Notes: generated by a model not told the origin, from the letters alone. A stretch of 64,000 bases of DNA from an uncultured Alistipes sp. (GCA_947623305.1 CANQGQ010000003.1:94552-158551), one strand, 5' to 3'. Counted from the stretch's first letter, positions 16,907-26,501 are shown. Made by a program: numbers and translations.

Positions 16907-19900
16907 GATTGGCGGATGTGATAAAAGAGCGCATAAAAGACGGGCAGGACGAAGACGGTGAGCAACGTGGCGATCAACAGTCCGCCCATGATCGAAGCGG
17001 CCATCGCTCCGAAAAGCGAATCGCCGAGCAGCGGCAGCATGCCCAGAATCGTGGTGCCCGAAGCGACCGTTACGGGAACGATGCGGCTGCGGGTGGCCGC
17101 AATCAACGCTTCGTAAGGCGGCAGGCCGTCGGCCCGCAGCGTGTCGATCCGTTCGACGAGCACCACAGCGTTTTTAATGTTCATGCCGACCAGCCCGAGC
17201 AGTCCGAGCAGCGAGAAGAAGTTGAAAATTTTGCCCGCGACGGCCAACCCCAAGACCACCCCGATGAAAATCAACGGCGTCATCAGGAGAATGACCACCG
17301 GTTCGCGATAATTGCGGAACAACAGGAGCAACACCATGAAAATCAACGCCAACGTCAGCGGCATTTTGGCGGCCAACGCCTCGTTGGATTCCTGCTGGCT
17401 CTCCTGCTCGCCGAAACTCCGCATCGAATAGCCCTCGGGCAACTGCACGGAACGTTCGATGCTGTCGCGCAGCGCCGTGTAGAGCTCGATCGTATTGACC
17501 CCGCGCACGGGATCGCACTGCGCCCGCATGGTTCGCTGCCGATTGTAACGTTTCACAACCCCTCGGCGGAATTCGAACCGAAACGCCTCGACGGTCTGCT
17601 CCACGGATCGCACCTTGCCCGTAGGCGTGAAGAGCGGCAAGGCCTGCAAATCGGCCAAGTCGTAAGTTTCCAGCCGGTCGTCCTTCAACAGCACGGGCAG
17701 AATCTGGTCGCCCTCGCGGTAGTCGCCCAGCCGGTAACCTTGTGTGGCGACGGTAATTCCCTGGGCCATCAGGCTCCGCGAAATGCCGACCCGCTGCCCC
17801 TTCATCTGCGAATAGACCGGCAACCAAGTTGGCACTCGATTGCCCCAGTTGTTGCGGATGTTGGTCGTGCCTGGCGTGCGGGCCATGATGCGTTCGGCCT
17901 GCGTCGTCAGCCGGAGCAGCGTGTCGATCTCCTCGCCGATGAATCCGAACTCGACGGCCGCATCGGGCACGGGCGAAAGTTTGAAGAGCGACGACCGCAG
18001 CCATACATCGGGGAACTCTGCCGCGACGAACCGTTCGAAAGCCGCTTCGACCTCCTCCGTGTTGCGCTTATCGTGCAGCTCGATCAACAAGTTGCCGAAA
18101 TTGGGACGCAGGGCGACGCTGCCCGAAGCCAAATAATAACGCGGCGGCGTGGCGCCCATCGTTACGGAGACCCGTTTCACCTCGGGCCGCAGCTGCAGCC
18201 ACTCCTCCATGCGGATCAGCTGGCGCTCGGTCGCCCGAATGTCGTACCCCTCGGGCAGCAGCACATCGGCACGGAAATAGGGTTTGTCGAGATTCGGAAA
18301 GAAGTTCTGCGGCATACGTCCCATGACGAAAACCGACAGCACGAACAACACCGCGACCTCGGCGACTACCGCCCAACGTCTCCGCAACAGCACGGCCAGC
18401 ACTCGGTCGAATCGGCGATAAAAGCGCGAATCGTAACCATTTTTTCGGGACGGTTGTCGCTCCTCCGACCGTTGTAACAAAAAATTGCCGAAAAGCGGCG
18501 TTTGCGTCAGTGCCAGCAACCAACTGAGCAACAGCGAAACGGCCACCACGACGAACAGCGGTTTGACGATTTCGGCGACCGCTGAAGGGGCCAAATAGAG
18601 CGGCAGAAACGAGCAGACGGCGATCAACGTGGCCCCCAACAAGCTGCGGGCTGGAGCGGTCGCCCCGTCGACCAGCGCGGTGGCGCGGTCCACACCCCGC
18701 AGCATCGCCTGACGGGCATTATCCGTTACGACAATGGCATTGTCGACCAGCATTCCCATGGCGATGATGAAACCGGCGAGCGACGTCCGGTTGAGCCCTT
18801 CGCCGAGGAACTGCATGACGAAGAGCGTGCCGCCGATGCTGAAAAGCAGCGAACTGCCGATCAACGCACCGGCCCGCAACCCCATTACGGCCATGATGAC
18901 CAGCAGGACGATCGCCACCGAGGCGGCCAGATTCAAAAGAAAGGTCGTCGTCGCCTCGCGGGCGATGCGGTCTTCGGGATAGAGCACATCCAGTTCCAGG
19001 CCGATGGGCATACGGGCGGTCTGTTCGGCCAACAGGCGATCGACCTGACGGCCCACCGCCGAAACGTCGGCATCGGCCTCGGTCGAAATCCCGATGCCGA
19101 TGGCCCGCCGACCGTCGACTCGCATCAACGTCCGCGGCGGCTCGGCATACTGCTGTTCGACGCGGGCCACGTCGCCCAACCGATACTGTTTGCCCGACGA
19201 GGCGAACAACAGTTGATTCCGCAGATCGTCCAACTGCTTGTAAGTGCCGTCTTCGAGGATGCGGATCGCCATCTCGCCGGCCTGCTTTTCGCCGCTGTCG
19301 ACCAGCACGTTCTGCTGCGAAAGGGTCGCCACGACGGTTTCGGGACGGATGGCGAAATTGGCCAGCGTCGCCAAGCTGATATACACGTCGATTTCGGGTT
19401 CCTGCTCGCCGAACAGGGTTACTTTCTGCACGCCGTCGATGGTAACGAGGCGTTTTTTGAGCTGCTGCGCCCAATCGCGCAACTCCGACCACGAAAATCC
19501 GTCGTCGGCCGACAGCCCGTAATAGATGCCGTAAACATCGCCGTAATCGTCGGCCACCGTGATGGCCGAAGCACCGGCCGGCAGCTGCGGCTGGATGTCG
19601 GCCACCTTGCGACGCAGTTCGTCCCACAACTGCGGAATCTCGGCAGCGCGGGTCGCAGGGTCGAGCTCGACGAGAATCCGCGACAAGCCGTAATGGGATT
19701 CCGAAGTGATTTTATGGATGCGGCGCATCGACTGCACTTCGCGTTCGATGGGCTCCGTAATCAACTGTTCGACCTGTTCGGGCGTGGCGCCCGGGTAAGC
19801 GCAGCTCAACGAAGCACTTTTGATGACGAAAACGGCATCCTCCTTCTTGCCCAACGTGAAAAATCCCGCGATGCCGCCGACCAGCAGCAGCGCCAGAAAA

Positions 19901-19950
19901 AACCACACCACGCGGCCGTTCCGCAACGCATATCGGGGTAAATTCATCAT
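16903..19950 (-). CDS. RND-family efflux pump (AcrB/HAE1-like permease)
   Basis: An inner-membrane proton-driven exporter of 1015 residues. The first membrane helix is VVWFFLALLLVGGIAGFF. The porter domain is family-typical (SCAYPGATPEQVEQLITEPIE). The helix 4 motif reads GMLVDNAIVVTDNARQA: one of the two proton-relay Asp positions is Asn, a variant also found in many non-proteobacterial RND pumps. The second half repeats the fold and ends with several helices (FSLLGLLGLVGMNIKNAVVL). Adaptor, pump and channel lie in order on one transcript. The exported compound cannot be told from sequence, and no local regulator gene is present. Confidence 0.92.
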   Translation of the reverse strand: MMNLPRYALRNGRVVWFFLALLLVGGIAGFFTLGKKEDAVFVIKSASLSCAYPGATPEQVEQLITEPIEREVQSMRRIHKITSESHYGLSRILVELDPATRAAEIPQLWDELRRKVADIQPQLPAGASAITVADDYGDVYGIYYGLSADDGFSWSELRDWAQQLKKRLVTIDGVQKVTLFGEQEPEIDVYISLATLANFAIRPETVVATLSQQNVLVDSGEKQAGEMAIRILEDGTYKQLDDLRNQLLFASSGKQYRLGDVARVEQQYAEPPRTLMRVDGRRAIGIGISTEADADVSAVGRQVDRLLAEQTARMPIGLELDVLYPEDRIAREATTTFLLNLAASVAIVLLVIMAVMGLRAGALIGSSLLFSIGGTLFVMQFLGEGLNRTSLAGFIIAMGMLVDNAIVVTDNARQAMLRGVDRATALVDGATAPARSLLGATLIAVCSFLPLYLAPSAVAEIVKPLFVVVAVSLLLSWLLALTQTPLFGNFLLQRSEERQPSRKNGYDSRFYRRFDRVLAVLLRRRWAVVAEVAVLFVLSVFVMGRMPQNFFPNLDKPYFRADVLLPEGYDIRATERQLIRMEEWLQLRPEVKRVSVTMGATPPRYYLASGSVALRPNFGNLLIELHDKRNTEEVEAAFERFVAAEFPDVWLRSSLFKLSPVPDAAVEFGFIGEEIDTLLRLTTQAERIMARTPGTTNIRNNWGNRVPTWLPVYSQMKGQRVGISRSLMAQGITVATQGYRLGDYREGDQILPVLLKDDRLETYDLADLQALPLFTPTGKVRSVEQTVEAFRFEFRRGVVKRYNRQRTMRAQCDPVRGVNTIELYTALRDSIERSVQLPEGYSMRSFGEQESQQESNEALAAKMPLTLALIFMVLLLLFRNYREPVVILLMTPLIFIGVVLGLAVAGKIFNFFSLLGLLGLVGMNIKNAVVLVERIDTLRADGLPPYEALIAATRSRIVPVTVASGTTILGMLPLLGDSLFGAMAASIMGGLLIATLLTVFVLPVFYALFYHIRQS

Positions 19951-19957
19951 GGCACCG

Positions 19958-20983
19958 TCATTTCAGGATCCGTACTTCCTCCCCCTCGCGCAGCCGATAG
20001 ACCCCGGCCGTAACCACGCGGTCGCCGGGTTCCACCCCGCGCAGAATCGTTACCCGATCGCGTCCGAAAAGTTCGCCGAGCTCCACGGCCCGCAACGAAA
20101 CGCGATCGTTTCGATCGACGATCCAGACGTAATCGCCGCCCTCGGCCGGAGCGTAAATCGCCGTAACGGGCAACGACACGACATCGGGCATCGTATCGGC
20201 CACCCGCATCGAGACGACGCACGACATGCCGGGCACAATGCGGTAACGCACCGTGTCGACATCGGTCAACCGAAGCGAAACGGGAAATCCCGAAGCGTCG
20301 GACGACGTTTTGACATACTCTTTGAGTACGGCGGCGAACGGAACGTTGCGATAGTTGTCGAACTCGACGCTGAAACGGGTAGAATCGGCCGTCAGCAGCT
20401 GCAGCCCTTGTTCGGGCAGGGTGAACTGCACGGTCGTGGAACGCGGATTGACGACACGGATGATGGCTTGTCCGGCCTGCACCCGCTCGTAGGTATCGAC
20501 GAATTTGCGTTCGACGACGCTGGCGAACGGCGCCCGCAGCTTGGTCTCTTTGAGCATGTCGAGCGCATTTTCGTAACTCGACTGCGCCTGCGTGTAGCGC
20601 GTGCGGGCCGCCTCGAACTCCTGCTGCGACACGGCCTGATGCTCCAGCAGCCGCTGCATGCGCGCAAACTGCGACCGCGCCTGCTCGAAAGCCGACCGCT
20701 CGGCCGCCACCTGCAACTCGATGTCGCGCGGGTTGAGCTCAGCGAGCAGCGTCCCTTTGACAACGTAATCGCCCGTAGGCACCGGCAGGTCGAGCACCTG
20801 TCCGGCCACCTTGAAGGCGAGCGTAACGGCATCGTCCGGCGTGGCCATGCCCGCGAAATCCCGTTCGATGAAGGCCGTGTGCGAAGCGATCGTTACCTTC
20901 ACGGGACGCACCGCCGGTTGGGGCGTCCGATGCGATGGGCACCCCGCCGCAAGCAACGGGAACAAGAACAACAGAAAACGCAT
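19958..20983 (-). CDS. RND efflux periplasmic adaptor (membrane fusion protein)
   Basis: A lipoprotein of 341 residues (lipobox LLAAGC at about residue 15) linking pump and channel. The lipoyl half-motifs flank a coiled-coil hairpin: FKVAGQVLDLPVPTGDYVVKG, then ERSAFEQARSQFARMQRLLE and EFEAARTRYTQAQSSYENAL, then LRAPFASVVERKFVDTYERV. It ends with the membrane-proximal domain (GDRVVTAGVYRLREGEEV). I chose the start at 20983 because it opens the lipoprotein signal directly. The ATG is only 7 nt from a strong hairpin (20990-21020). Confidence 0.9.
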   Translation of the reverse strand: MRFLLFLFPLLAAGCPSHRTPQPAVRPVKVTIASHTAFIERDFAGMATPDDAVTLAFKVAGQVLDLPVPTGDYVVKGTLLAELNPRDIELQVAAERSAFEQARSQFARMQRLLEHQAVSQQEFEAARTRYTQAQSSYENALDMLKETKLRAPFASVVERKFVDTYERVQAGQAIIRVVNPRSTTVQFTLPEQGLQLLTADSTRFSVEFDNYRNVPFAAVLKEYVKTSSDASGFPVSLRLTDVDTVRYRIVPGMSCVVSMRVADTMPDVVSLPVTAIYAPAEGGDYVWIVDRNDRVSLRAVELGELFGRDRVTILRGVEPGDRVVTAGVYRLREGEEVRILK

Positions 20984-20986
20984 ACG

Positions 20987-21020
20987 AAAAAAGTTGACTT
21001 CGCAATCGGAAGTCAACTTT
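20987..21020 (-). terminator. Strong hairpin with T-tract just before the adaptor start codon
   Basis: A 12-bp perfect stem (20990-21001 with 21009-21020, core AGTTGACTTC/GAAGTCAACT) and a 7-nt loop, followed on the minus strand by TTTTT. It would end transcription of the upstream DoxX-like gene, yet lies within 7 nt of the efflux adaptor ATG, so it could also act as an attenuator or hide the ribosome entry region. Confidence 0.7.
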
Positions 21021-21044
21021 CATACCATAGGCCACCCCACGTCC

Positions 21045-22154
21045 CTACGGACGAATATCGCGACAGTTCATTTTAGCCGTGATCGTTCCGTCGTCCAACA
21101 CGACCAAACCGTTGCGGGCCCGCAACAGGGTCTTCATGGTCGATGCGTCGATGTTGTAACAATGCACCTCGCCCGTGCCGAAATCGTACCATGTTTCGCC
21201 GTCGAGCGGATAGGGAGTCAGACAGACGACCTGCGCCCCCTCGGCGGCCGCCCGGGCCACCAAGTCGGCCATGCGTCGAATGCACTGCTTCGGCAGCCGG
21301 TCGAACGACGTTACGCAAAGCATGTAGAGCCGTCCGGGCGTGGTCAGAATCTCCTCCGTAACATCGACCCCGGCGTCGCGCAACGAAAACTCGCTTACCA
21401 ACGGACGGATCGAAGGTCCGTCGTCGTTCGACAGGCGCGTATCGACCCACTCCCATCGCAGCGTGTCCTGCCACTCGGTGTCGTCGAGCGAAAAAGCCCG
21501 TTCACGACCCGTCTCGCGGTTGCGATAAATCAGTACGGTTTCCGTCTCGCCGACCGTTTCGGCCGGCTCCTGCATCGCCTCGCGGATATTCACCCCCACC
21601 TTGTAGGGCAGGAAGTCGATGATCGGCAAATGGATATAACAGTAGTACCCCAAGTACATCGACAAAGCGAAAAAGAGGCATGTGAGCGTGATCTCCTTCG
21701 GATTGAAAGCGAACACCCGATCGGGCCGGTAACGCCACCACACCACCACAGCCATCGGCAGCAGCGCCAGGTCTTTGAAAAAGGTCTCCCACGGAGAGAG
21801 TTTGAGCGCTTCGCCGAAACATCCGCAATCTTCGACCGGCAACACCGTGGCGCTCAAGAACGTAAGCACCGTGAAGAAAATCATCGAGACCAAAGCGAAG
21901 ATGGAGATCAACCGGATGCGCACCTTGAAGAGCAGCATGCACCCCATCATCAATTCGGCACCGCAGAGCCAGATGGAAAAGACCATGCTGGCCGGCATCA
22001 ACGCCTCCAACCCGTAAATCGTCAGATATTCATCGACTTTCAGTGCCGTTCCCCACGGGTCGATCACCTTCGTGAAGCCCGACAGGATGAACGTGCAGGC
22101 CAACACGATGCGGCAGACATGGGCCGCAATTTTGAATGCGCGTTTGTTTCTCAT
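21045..22154 (-). CDS. DoxX/MauE-like membrane protein (BT_3928-type)
   Basis: A protein of 369 residues. Residues 5-150 carry four membrane helices of the DoxX/MauE fold (VCRIVLACTFILSGFTKVID opens it, then SIWLCGAELMMGCMLL and FALVSMIFFTVLTFLSATV) with the typical VEDCGCFGEALKLSPWETF cysteine motif, which suggests thiol redox chemistry. The periplasmic C-terminal part (about 190-369) has further cysteines but no recognisable catalytic motif. The start at 22154 overlaps the stop codon of tmk (ATGA), so the two are coupled. The precise role is unknown. Confidence 0.75.
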   Translation of the reverse strand: MRNKRAFKIAAHVCRIVLACTFILSGFTKVIDPWGTALKVDEYLTIYGLEALMPASMVFSIWLCGAELMMGCMLLFKVRIRLISIFALVSMIFFTVLTFLSATVLPVEDCGCFGEALKLSPWETFFKDLALLPMAVVVWWRYRPDRVFAFNPKEITLTCLFFALSMYLGYYCYIHLPIIDFLPYKVGVNIREAMQEPAETVGETETVLIYRNRETGRERAFSLDDTEWQDTLRWEWVDTRLSNDDGPSIRPLVSEFSLRDAGVDVTEEILTTPGRLYMLCVTSFDRLPKQCIRRMADLVARAAAEGAQVVCLTPYPLDGETWYDFGTGEVHCYNIDASTMKTLLRARNGLVVLDDGTITAKMNCRDIRP

Positions 22155-22837
22155 CGTTTTTCCCTGATCCGTTCCACCTCCGCGCGGATGCGTTCGAAAA
22201 TCGTCTCCGGAGCGGCTATCGTCCCCTCGGGCGTACCGCAATCCACCACCCGCAGCGTCGGATCGGTTTGCGCCGCAGCAAGATAGACCTCGCGCACCCG
22301 TTGCTGGAGCGTCAGCGAATCCTCGTGAATGTCGCGTGCGCCATGCAGATAGCCGCGGTCGTCGCCCTCGCGCGTTTCGGCGAGTTTGCGTTCCGTGAAA
22401 GCGAACGGCACGTCGAGAAAGAGCGAAACATCGGGGCGCGGCAGGCGGTTGTATCCGAATTCCAAATCGACGATCCAACGGGCCAGCCGATCGCGTTCCG
22501 CACCGGCCGTCCGTTTCGCACACTGGTAGCTGACGTTTGAATAGACATACCGGTCGAGCACGACGGTCTTTCCTTCGTCGAGCCACCGCCGCAGCTGCGG
22601 AGCCGCATCGGCCCGATCGCCGGCATAAATCAACGCCACAAGATAGGGATCGACCGTCTCCACGCCGCCGAACTCCCCGCGCAGAAAACGGGCGATCAAT
22701 TCACCGTAGACCGGCGCATCGAAACGCGGGAAATGGACGTATTCGCTCGCCCGTCCCTGTTGGGCGAGCCACTCCCGCAACAGACGGATCTGGGTCGATT
22801 TTCCCGCGCCGTCCAATCCTTCGAGTACAATCAGCAT
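22151..22837 (-). CDS. tmk: Thymidylate kinase
   Basis: Phosphorylates dTMP to dTDP for DNA synthesis. The 228 residues match the family. The P-loop is GLDGAGKST (residues 7-15) and the DR(Y/H) nucleotide-binding motif appears as LDRYVYSNVSYQ. The lid region is DFEFGY-like (VDLEFGYNRLPRPDVSLFLD). The start codon comes 1-2 nt after the stop codon of the restriction endonuclease gene, an unusually tight join for an acquired cassette next to a housekeeping gene. Confidence 0.93.
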   Translation of the reverse strand: MLIVLEGLDGAGKSTQIRLLREWLAQQGRASEYVHFPRFDAPVYGELIARFLRGEFGGVETVDPYLVALIYAGDRADAAPQLRRWLDEGKTVVLDRYVYSNVSYQCAKRTAGAERDRLARWIVDLEFGYNRLPRPDVSLFLDVPFAFTERKLAETREGDDRGYLHGARDIHEDSLTLQQRVREVYLAAAQTDPTLRVVDCGTPEGTIAAPETIFERIRAEVERIREKR

Positions 22838-22838
22838 A

Positions 22839-23663
22839 TTAATTTTTGGCTAAATTAGGAGCATCCAAAACAATTTCAGATACCTCGTACAATGTGGGAA
22901 TTATTCGCGGGTTTATTCGGAACTTCGTTCCATGGTTATGCCCCGTCCGAGCATCGAAATCCACATATATTTCACCGTTTTCAATCGCCGAAACAAATTT
23001 TTCCATCAACAGATTTTTCAACATGTAAGCCTTGTAATAGTGAATATATTGTTTCCCATTTTCACTCTTCATTTCCGCTATCACGAAAAAACAATTCAAT
23101 AATTTGCCACGAGCCTTACTGAACAAATCGTCGAAACCCCAATACGGTACAATTTCCAACCTTTCCACATCGTCCACCCGCCGTCTGACCGTATCCAACC
23201 AACCGTAATCCTGCTGTTTGACCTGCGAAGGATCGAAAACAAGCGAAACTTTCCGATCTTTCCGGTCCACCCGAATGGAAAAACCTCGCGTATAACCTTT
23301 CGTACTCAACGTCGCACGGAAAGACATTTCATCAAGCGGATACGATTTCCCAGCATCTTTGTGCGACCATCCGTATTTTTTCAATAAAACGGAAGGTACG
23401 ATTTTAAAAGCCCGAGGAGAAGGCTCCATATGAAACAGTGTCAGTAACGACATGGTGTTATCCCTTTGGGTTTTCAGCTCCCATTCAGCAGCATTCGGAA
23501 TGGGTAGATTGTTCTCGGGAATCCCCAACAAATCCTCCAATTTATTCCCTATCGCACCGTCGTTGGTTAATCTCGTTGTGTTTTCTATCCACCCGATCCG
23601 TTCAATTTCATGAAGTTTCGAGATGAGTTCCTCTTTACTGATCGGTTTCAATTCTACATTCAT
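22839..23663 (-). CDS. MvaI/BcnI-family type II restriction endonuclease
   Basis: A DNA-cleaving enzyme of 274 residues. It shares the layout of MvaI (CCWGG) and BcnI (CCSGG), monomeric enzymes that nick one strand at a time: an N-terminal GAIGNKLEDLLGI with Glu43, the catalytic WELKTQ (Glu62-Leu-Lys64), SLLTLFH shortly after, and a C-terminal TGHNHGTKFRINPR that matches the family His motif. The recognition site of this protein cannot be read from sequence. It overlaps the methyltransferase by 4 nt (ATGA), as expected for a paired system. Base composition is clearly more AT-rich than the surrounding suf and tmk genes, a sign of transfer. Confidence 0.88.
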   Translation of the reverse strand: MNVELKPISKEELISKLHEIERIGWIENTTRLTNDGAIGNKLEDLLGIPENNLPIPNAAEWELKTQRDNTMSLLTLFHMEPSPRAFKIVPSVLLKKYGWSHKDAGKSYPLDEMSFRATLSTKGYTRGFSIRVDRKDRKVSLVFDPSQVKQQDYGWLDTVRRRVDDVERLEIVPYWGFDDLFSKARGKLLNCFFVIAEMKSENGKQYIHYYKAYMLKNLLMEKFVSAIENGEIYVDFDARTGHNHGTKFRINPRIIPTLYEVSEIVLDAPNLAKN

Positions 23664-24430
23664 AGGTCTTCAAATAATCCGGGTTGATGAAATCGGGCCA
23701 CTTCGCTATTGATTCTATTCCGTTGCAATCTTTTTTCCGCCATTTCGCAATATCTCGGCGAAAGTTCGATACCGATATATTTCCGTCCCAGTCCTTCGGC
23801 AACCACCGCCGTGGTGCCGCTTCCCATAAAAGGATCCAAAATAATATCCGCCGTAGTGGAACTCACAATTCTGTCAATCAATGCCACAGGGAAAGGAGCG
23901 GGGTGTTCGTTTTTCAATTCTTGCGTAAACTCCCAAATATCTCCAAAACGATTCGCTTTGGGGGCCAATTTGAATTGAGGCTTGGCAATCATGTAAATGA
24001 CTTCGTAAGTCGGAAGAAAATAACCAGCATTGAAATTGATACCACCCTTGCGTTTCCAAATAATGATCTGTCTCACGGGGAAACCGGATACAATATCTTG
24101 CCTATCCTGCAAAAGTCCGTCTTGCACACGCCACTTGTGATTATAAAAAATCGCCCCGTCATTTTTAATCACCCGAAACATCTCCGACAAACAAGCACGT
24201 TGCCATTCGACATAATCTGCATGAGGCATACAATCATCATAATCCGCATATCCGTCAATCAAAGCCGCATTCGCCCATTTGCCGCCCTTGCCGCATTTCA
24301 TGCCGTTCCCTGTCGAATTTTTCAGATTATACGGAGGGGACGTAACAACCAAATCCACCGATTCGGATGGCAAGCGTTTCATGACCTCCTCGCATCGTCC
24401 GCAAATTATTTTATTGATGAACTCCTCCAT
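23660..24430 (-). CDS. Type II DNA methyltransferase (N4-cytosine or N6-adenine)
   Basis: Protects host DNA against the adjacent endonuclease. The 256 residues show the catalytic motif IV first (TSPPYNL, residues 30-36) and the AdoMet-binding motif I late (DPFMGSGTT, about 199-207), i.e. the beta-class order. S/T-P-P-Y fits N4-cytosine methylation, which is also what M.MvaI performs, but N6-adenine enzymes can look alike. It begins 13 nt after the sufS stop codon with no visible promoter, so it may depend on read-through from the suf operon. Confidence 0.9.
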   Translation of the reverse strand: MEEFINKIICGRCEEVMKRLPSESVDLVVTSPPYNLKNSTGNGMKCGKGGKWANAALIDGYADYDDCMPHADYVEWQRACLSEMFRVIKNDGAIFYNHKWRVQDGLLQDRQDIVSGFPVRQIIIWKRKGGINFNAGYFLPTYEVIYMIAKPQFKLAPKANRFGDIWEFTQELKNEHPAPFPVALIDRIVSSTTADIILDPFMGSGTTAVVAEGLGRKYIGIELSPRYCEMAEKRLQRNRINSEVARFHQPGLFEDL

Positions 24431-24443
24431 AAAATTTCATCCT

Positions 24444-25661
24444 TTATTTCAACATTTTCACGGCCCGGGCGATGCCTTCGGCCAACGCATCGACCTCGGC
24501 GAGCGTATTGTAGAGCACGAACGAGGCCCGACACATGCCCGTAACGCCGTAATGGGTCATCACCGGTTCGGCACAATGCTGTCCGGTGCGCACGGCGATG
24601 CCCAATTTGTCTAAAATCATCCCTAAATCGTAGGCATTCACCCCCTCGACATTGAACGAAACGATGGCGCACTTGTGCGGCGTCGTGCCGTAAATCCGCA
24701 GCCCGTCGATGGCCGACAACCGTTCCGTCGCATACTGCAACAACATCTGTTCATGTTGTTCCACCTCCGCCGGATCGAACCGCTGCACGAACCGCACGGC
24801 CTCGCCCAATCCGATGGCCCCGATGAAATTGGCCGTACCCGCCTCGAATTTCATCGGCACAGGCGCATAAGTCGTTCGGGCGAAAGAGACGCGATCGACC
24901 ATGTCGCCTCCGCCAAGGAATGGCGGCATCTGCTCCAACAGCGTCCGTTTGCCGTACAATACGCCGATGCCGGTCGGGCCGTAGAGCTTATGGCCCGAGA
25001 AGGCATAGAAATCGCAGTCCAGCGTCCGAACGTCCGCTCCGCCGTGCACCGCGCCCTGACAACCGTCGACCACGACGATTGCTCCCACGGCATGCGCGGC
25101 CTCGATAACCGGTCGCAAATCGGGTCGCGTTCCGAGCGTGTTCGACGCCTGCGTTACGGCCACGACCCGCGTGCGTTCGTCCAAGAGCGACGGTAACAGG
25201 TCGATCCGCAAAGCTCCGGCATCGTCGAACGGCAACATCCGCAATTCGGCGCCCTGCCGTTCGGCCAACATCTGCCACGGCACGAGGTTCGAGTGATGCT
25301 CCATTTCGCTGACGACGAGGTTATCGCCGCTGCGGACGAACCGGCCACCCCAAGCGTATGCCACGGTATTGAGCGAAGCCGTAGCGCCCGACGTGAAGAC
25401 GATTTCTTCTTTCTCGACGGCCCCGATGAAGTCGGCGATCCGCGCACGGGCCGCTTCGTAGGCCGTCGTCGCCTCCTCCGAAAGGAAGTGCACGCCGCGA
25501 TGGATGTTTCCGTTCAGTTCGCGATGCAACCGATCGACCGTTTCAATCACCGCCAATGGTTTTTGGGCCGTTGCGCCGCTGTCCAAATAGACGAGCGGAC
25601 GGCCATAAACCTTCCGCGAAAGAATCGGAAACTCCGCACGTATCTTTTCGACCTCGAACAT
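24444..25661 (-). CDS. sufS: Cysteine desulfurase SufS
   Basis: Releases sulfur from cysteine for Fe-S cluster assembly. The protein has 405 residues. The PLP lysine is Lys225 (FSGHKLYGP), the His stacking on PLP is in EMEHHSN, and the persulfide cysteine is Cys363 (RTGQHCAEP), the SufS-type RxGxHCA arrangement. It is the last suf gene of the sufB-C-D-S order. No sufE/sufU-like gene follows; the R-M pair comes next. Confidence 0.95.
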   Translation of the reverse strand: MFEVEKIRAEFPILSRKVYGRPLVYLDSGATAQKPLAVIETVDRLHRELNGNIHRGVHFLSEEATTAYEAARARIADFIGAVEKEEIVFTSGATASLNTVAYAWGGRFVRSGDNLVVSEMEHHSNLVPWQMLAERQGAELRMLPFDDAGALRIDLLPSLLDERTRVVAVTQASNTLGTRPDLRPVIEAAHAVGAIVVVDGCQGAVHGGADVRTLDCDFYAFSGHKLYGPTGIGVLYGKRTLLEQMPPFLGGGDMVDRVSFARTTYAPVPMKFEAGTANFIGAIGLGEAVRFVQRFDPAEVEQHEQMLLQYATERLSAIDGLRIYGTTPHKCAIVSFNVEGVNAYDLGMILDKLGIAVRTGQHCAEPVMTHYGVTGMCRASFVLYNTLAEVDALAEGIARAVKMLK

Positions 25662-25673
25662 CTTTCCGCAAAC

Positions 25674-26501
25674 TTATAATTCGTTCATCTTTTCGGCCAC
25701 CGCCTCCATCAGCGTCTCGCAGAGCGGTTCGATTCCGCAATACCGAACCACATCGGCCGCGAATCCTTCAAGCTGCAACCTGCGGGCCGCTGCCTCGCTC
25801 AAACCGCGTTGACGCATATAGCGGATCGCCTCTTCGTCCATCCGCCCCACGGTGGCGCCGTGCGAACACTTCACGTCATCGGCATAAATTTCCAATTGCG
25901 GCAGGGTGTCGATCCGCGCCGTATCGCTCAACAACACGTTGCGGCTCTGTTGCTGCGCATCGGTGCGCTGGGCATCGGGCGCCACGTAGACCAGCCCTTC
26001 GAACCGCCCCGTCGCCGTACCGCCGGCAACCCCTTTGACCAAGGATTCGCTCCGGCAATCGGCTACGTTATGCGCCGTATGCAACCGCACCGAACCGTGT
26101 TCGTCGCCGCCGACCAGAAACAGTCCGTGCAACATGCTTTCCGCTTGTCCGCCATCGAGTTCCGTACGATAAACAGCATCGGCACCGGCCAACTGCAACG
26201 TCGTGATGCGGCTTGCGCTATGCGCCGCCTGCTTCAGATTCATTTCGACCTTCGCCGGAGCGAAAAACACCTCCGTCAGGGTCAGCCGAGCCTTTTCCTG
26301 CAACCGAATCCGCACGTTCACGGGCGTTTCCGCCGCCTCGCGGTGCACGATGACCAACCGTACCGCAGCATCGGCCACAACATCGACCTCCAATCCGGCA
26401 GGATCGACGGCGACGAACGGTGCCGATTCCTCCCGTTCGATGCGCAACCGCCCCACCTCGATGCGGCGGAACGACCGGATGCTATCGTCCAATCCGTTCA
26501 T
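25674..26501 (-). CDS. sufD: Fe-S cluster assembly protein SufD
   Basis: A scaffold subunit of the SufBC2D complex, 275 residues, shorter than the Escherichia coli protein but common for Bacteroidota. The beta-helical core ends with the conserved VKCSHGATVGRMDEEAIRYM motif, including the His that takes part in cluster assembly at the SufB-SufD interface, followed by YMRQRGLSEAAARRLQLEGF. The start at 26501 overlaps the sufC stop codon by 4 nt (ATGA). Confidence 0.9.
   Translation of the reverse strand: MNGLDDSIRSFRRIEVGRLRIEREESAPFVAVDPAGLEVDVVADAAVRLVIVHREAAETPVNVRIRLQEKARLTLTEVFFAPAKVEMNLKQAAHSASRITTLQLAGADAVYRTELDGGQAESMLHGLFLVGGDEHGSVRLHTAHNVADCRSESLVKGVAGGTATGRFEGLVYVAPDAQRTDAQQQSRNVLLSDTARIDTLPQLEIYADDVKCSHGATVGRMDEEAIRYMRQRGLSEAAARRLQLEGFAADVVRYCGIEPLCETLMEAVAEKMNEL

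Noticed and set aside
22155..22586. N-terminal extension of the DoxX-like protein
   Set aside because: This part runs through tmk in another frame and is not protein-like; the start at 22154 overlaps the tmk stop as in coupled genes.
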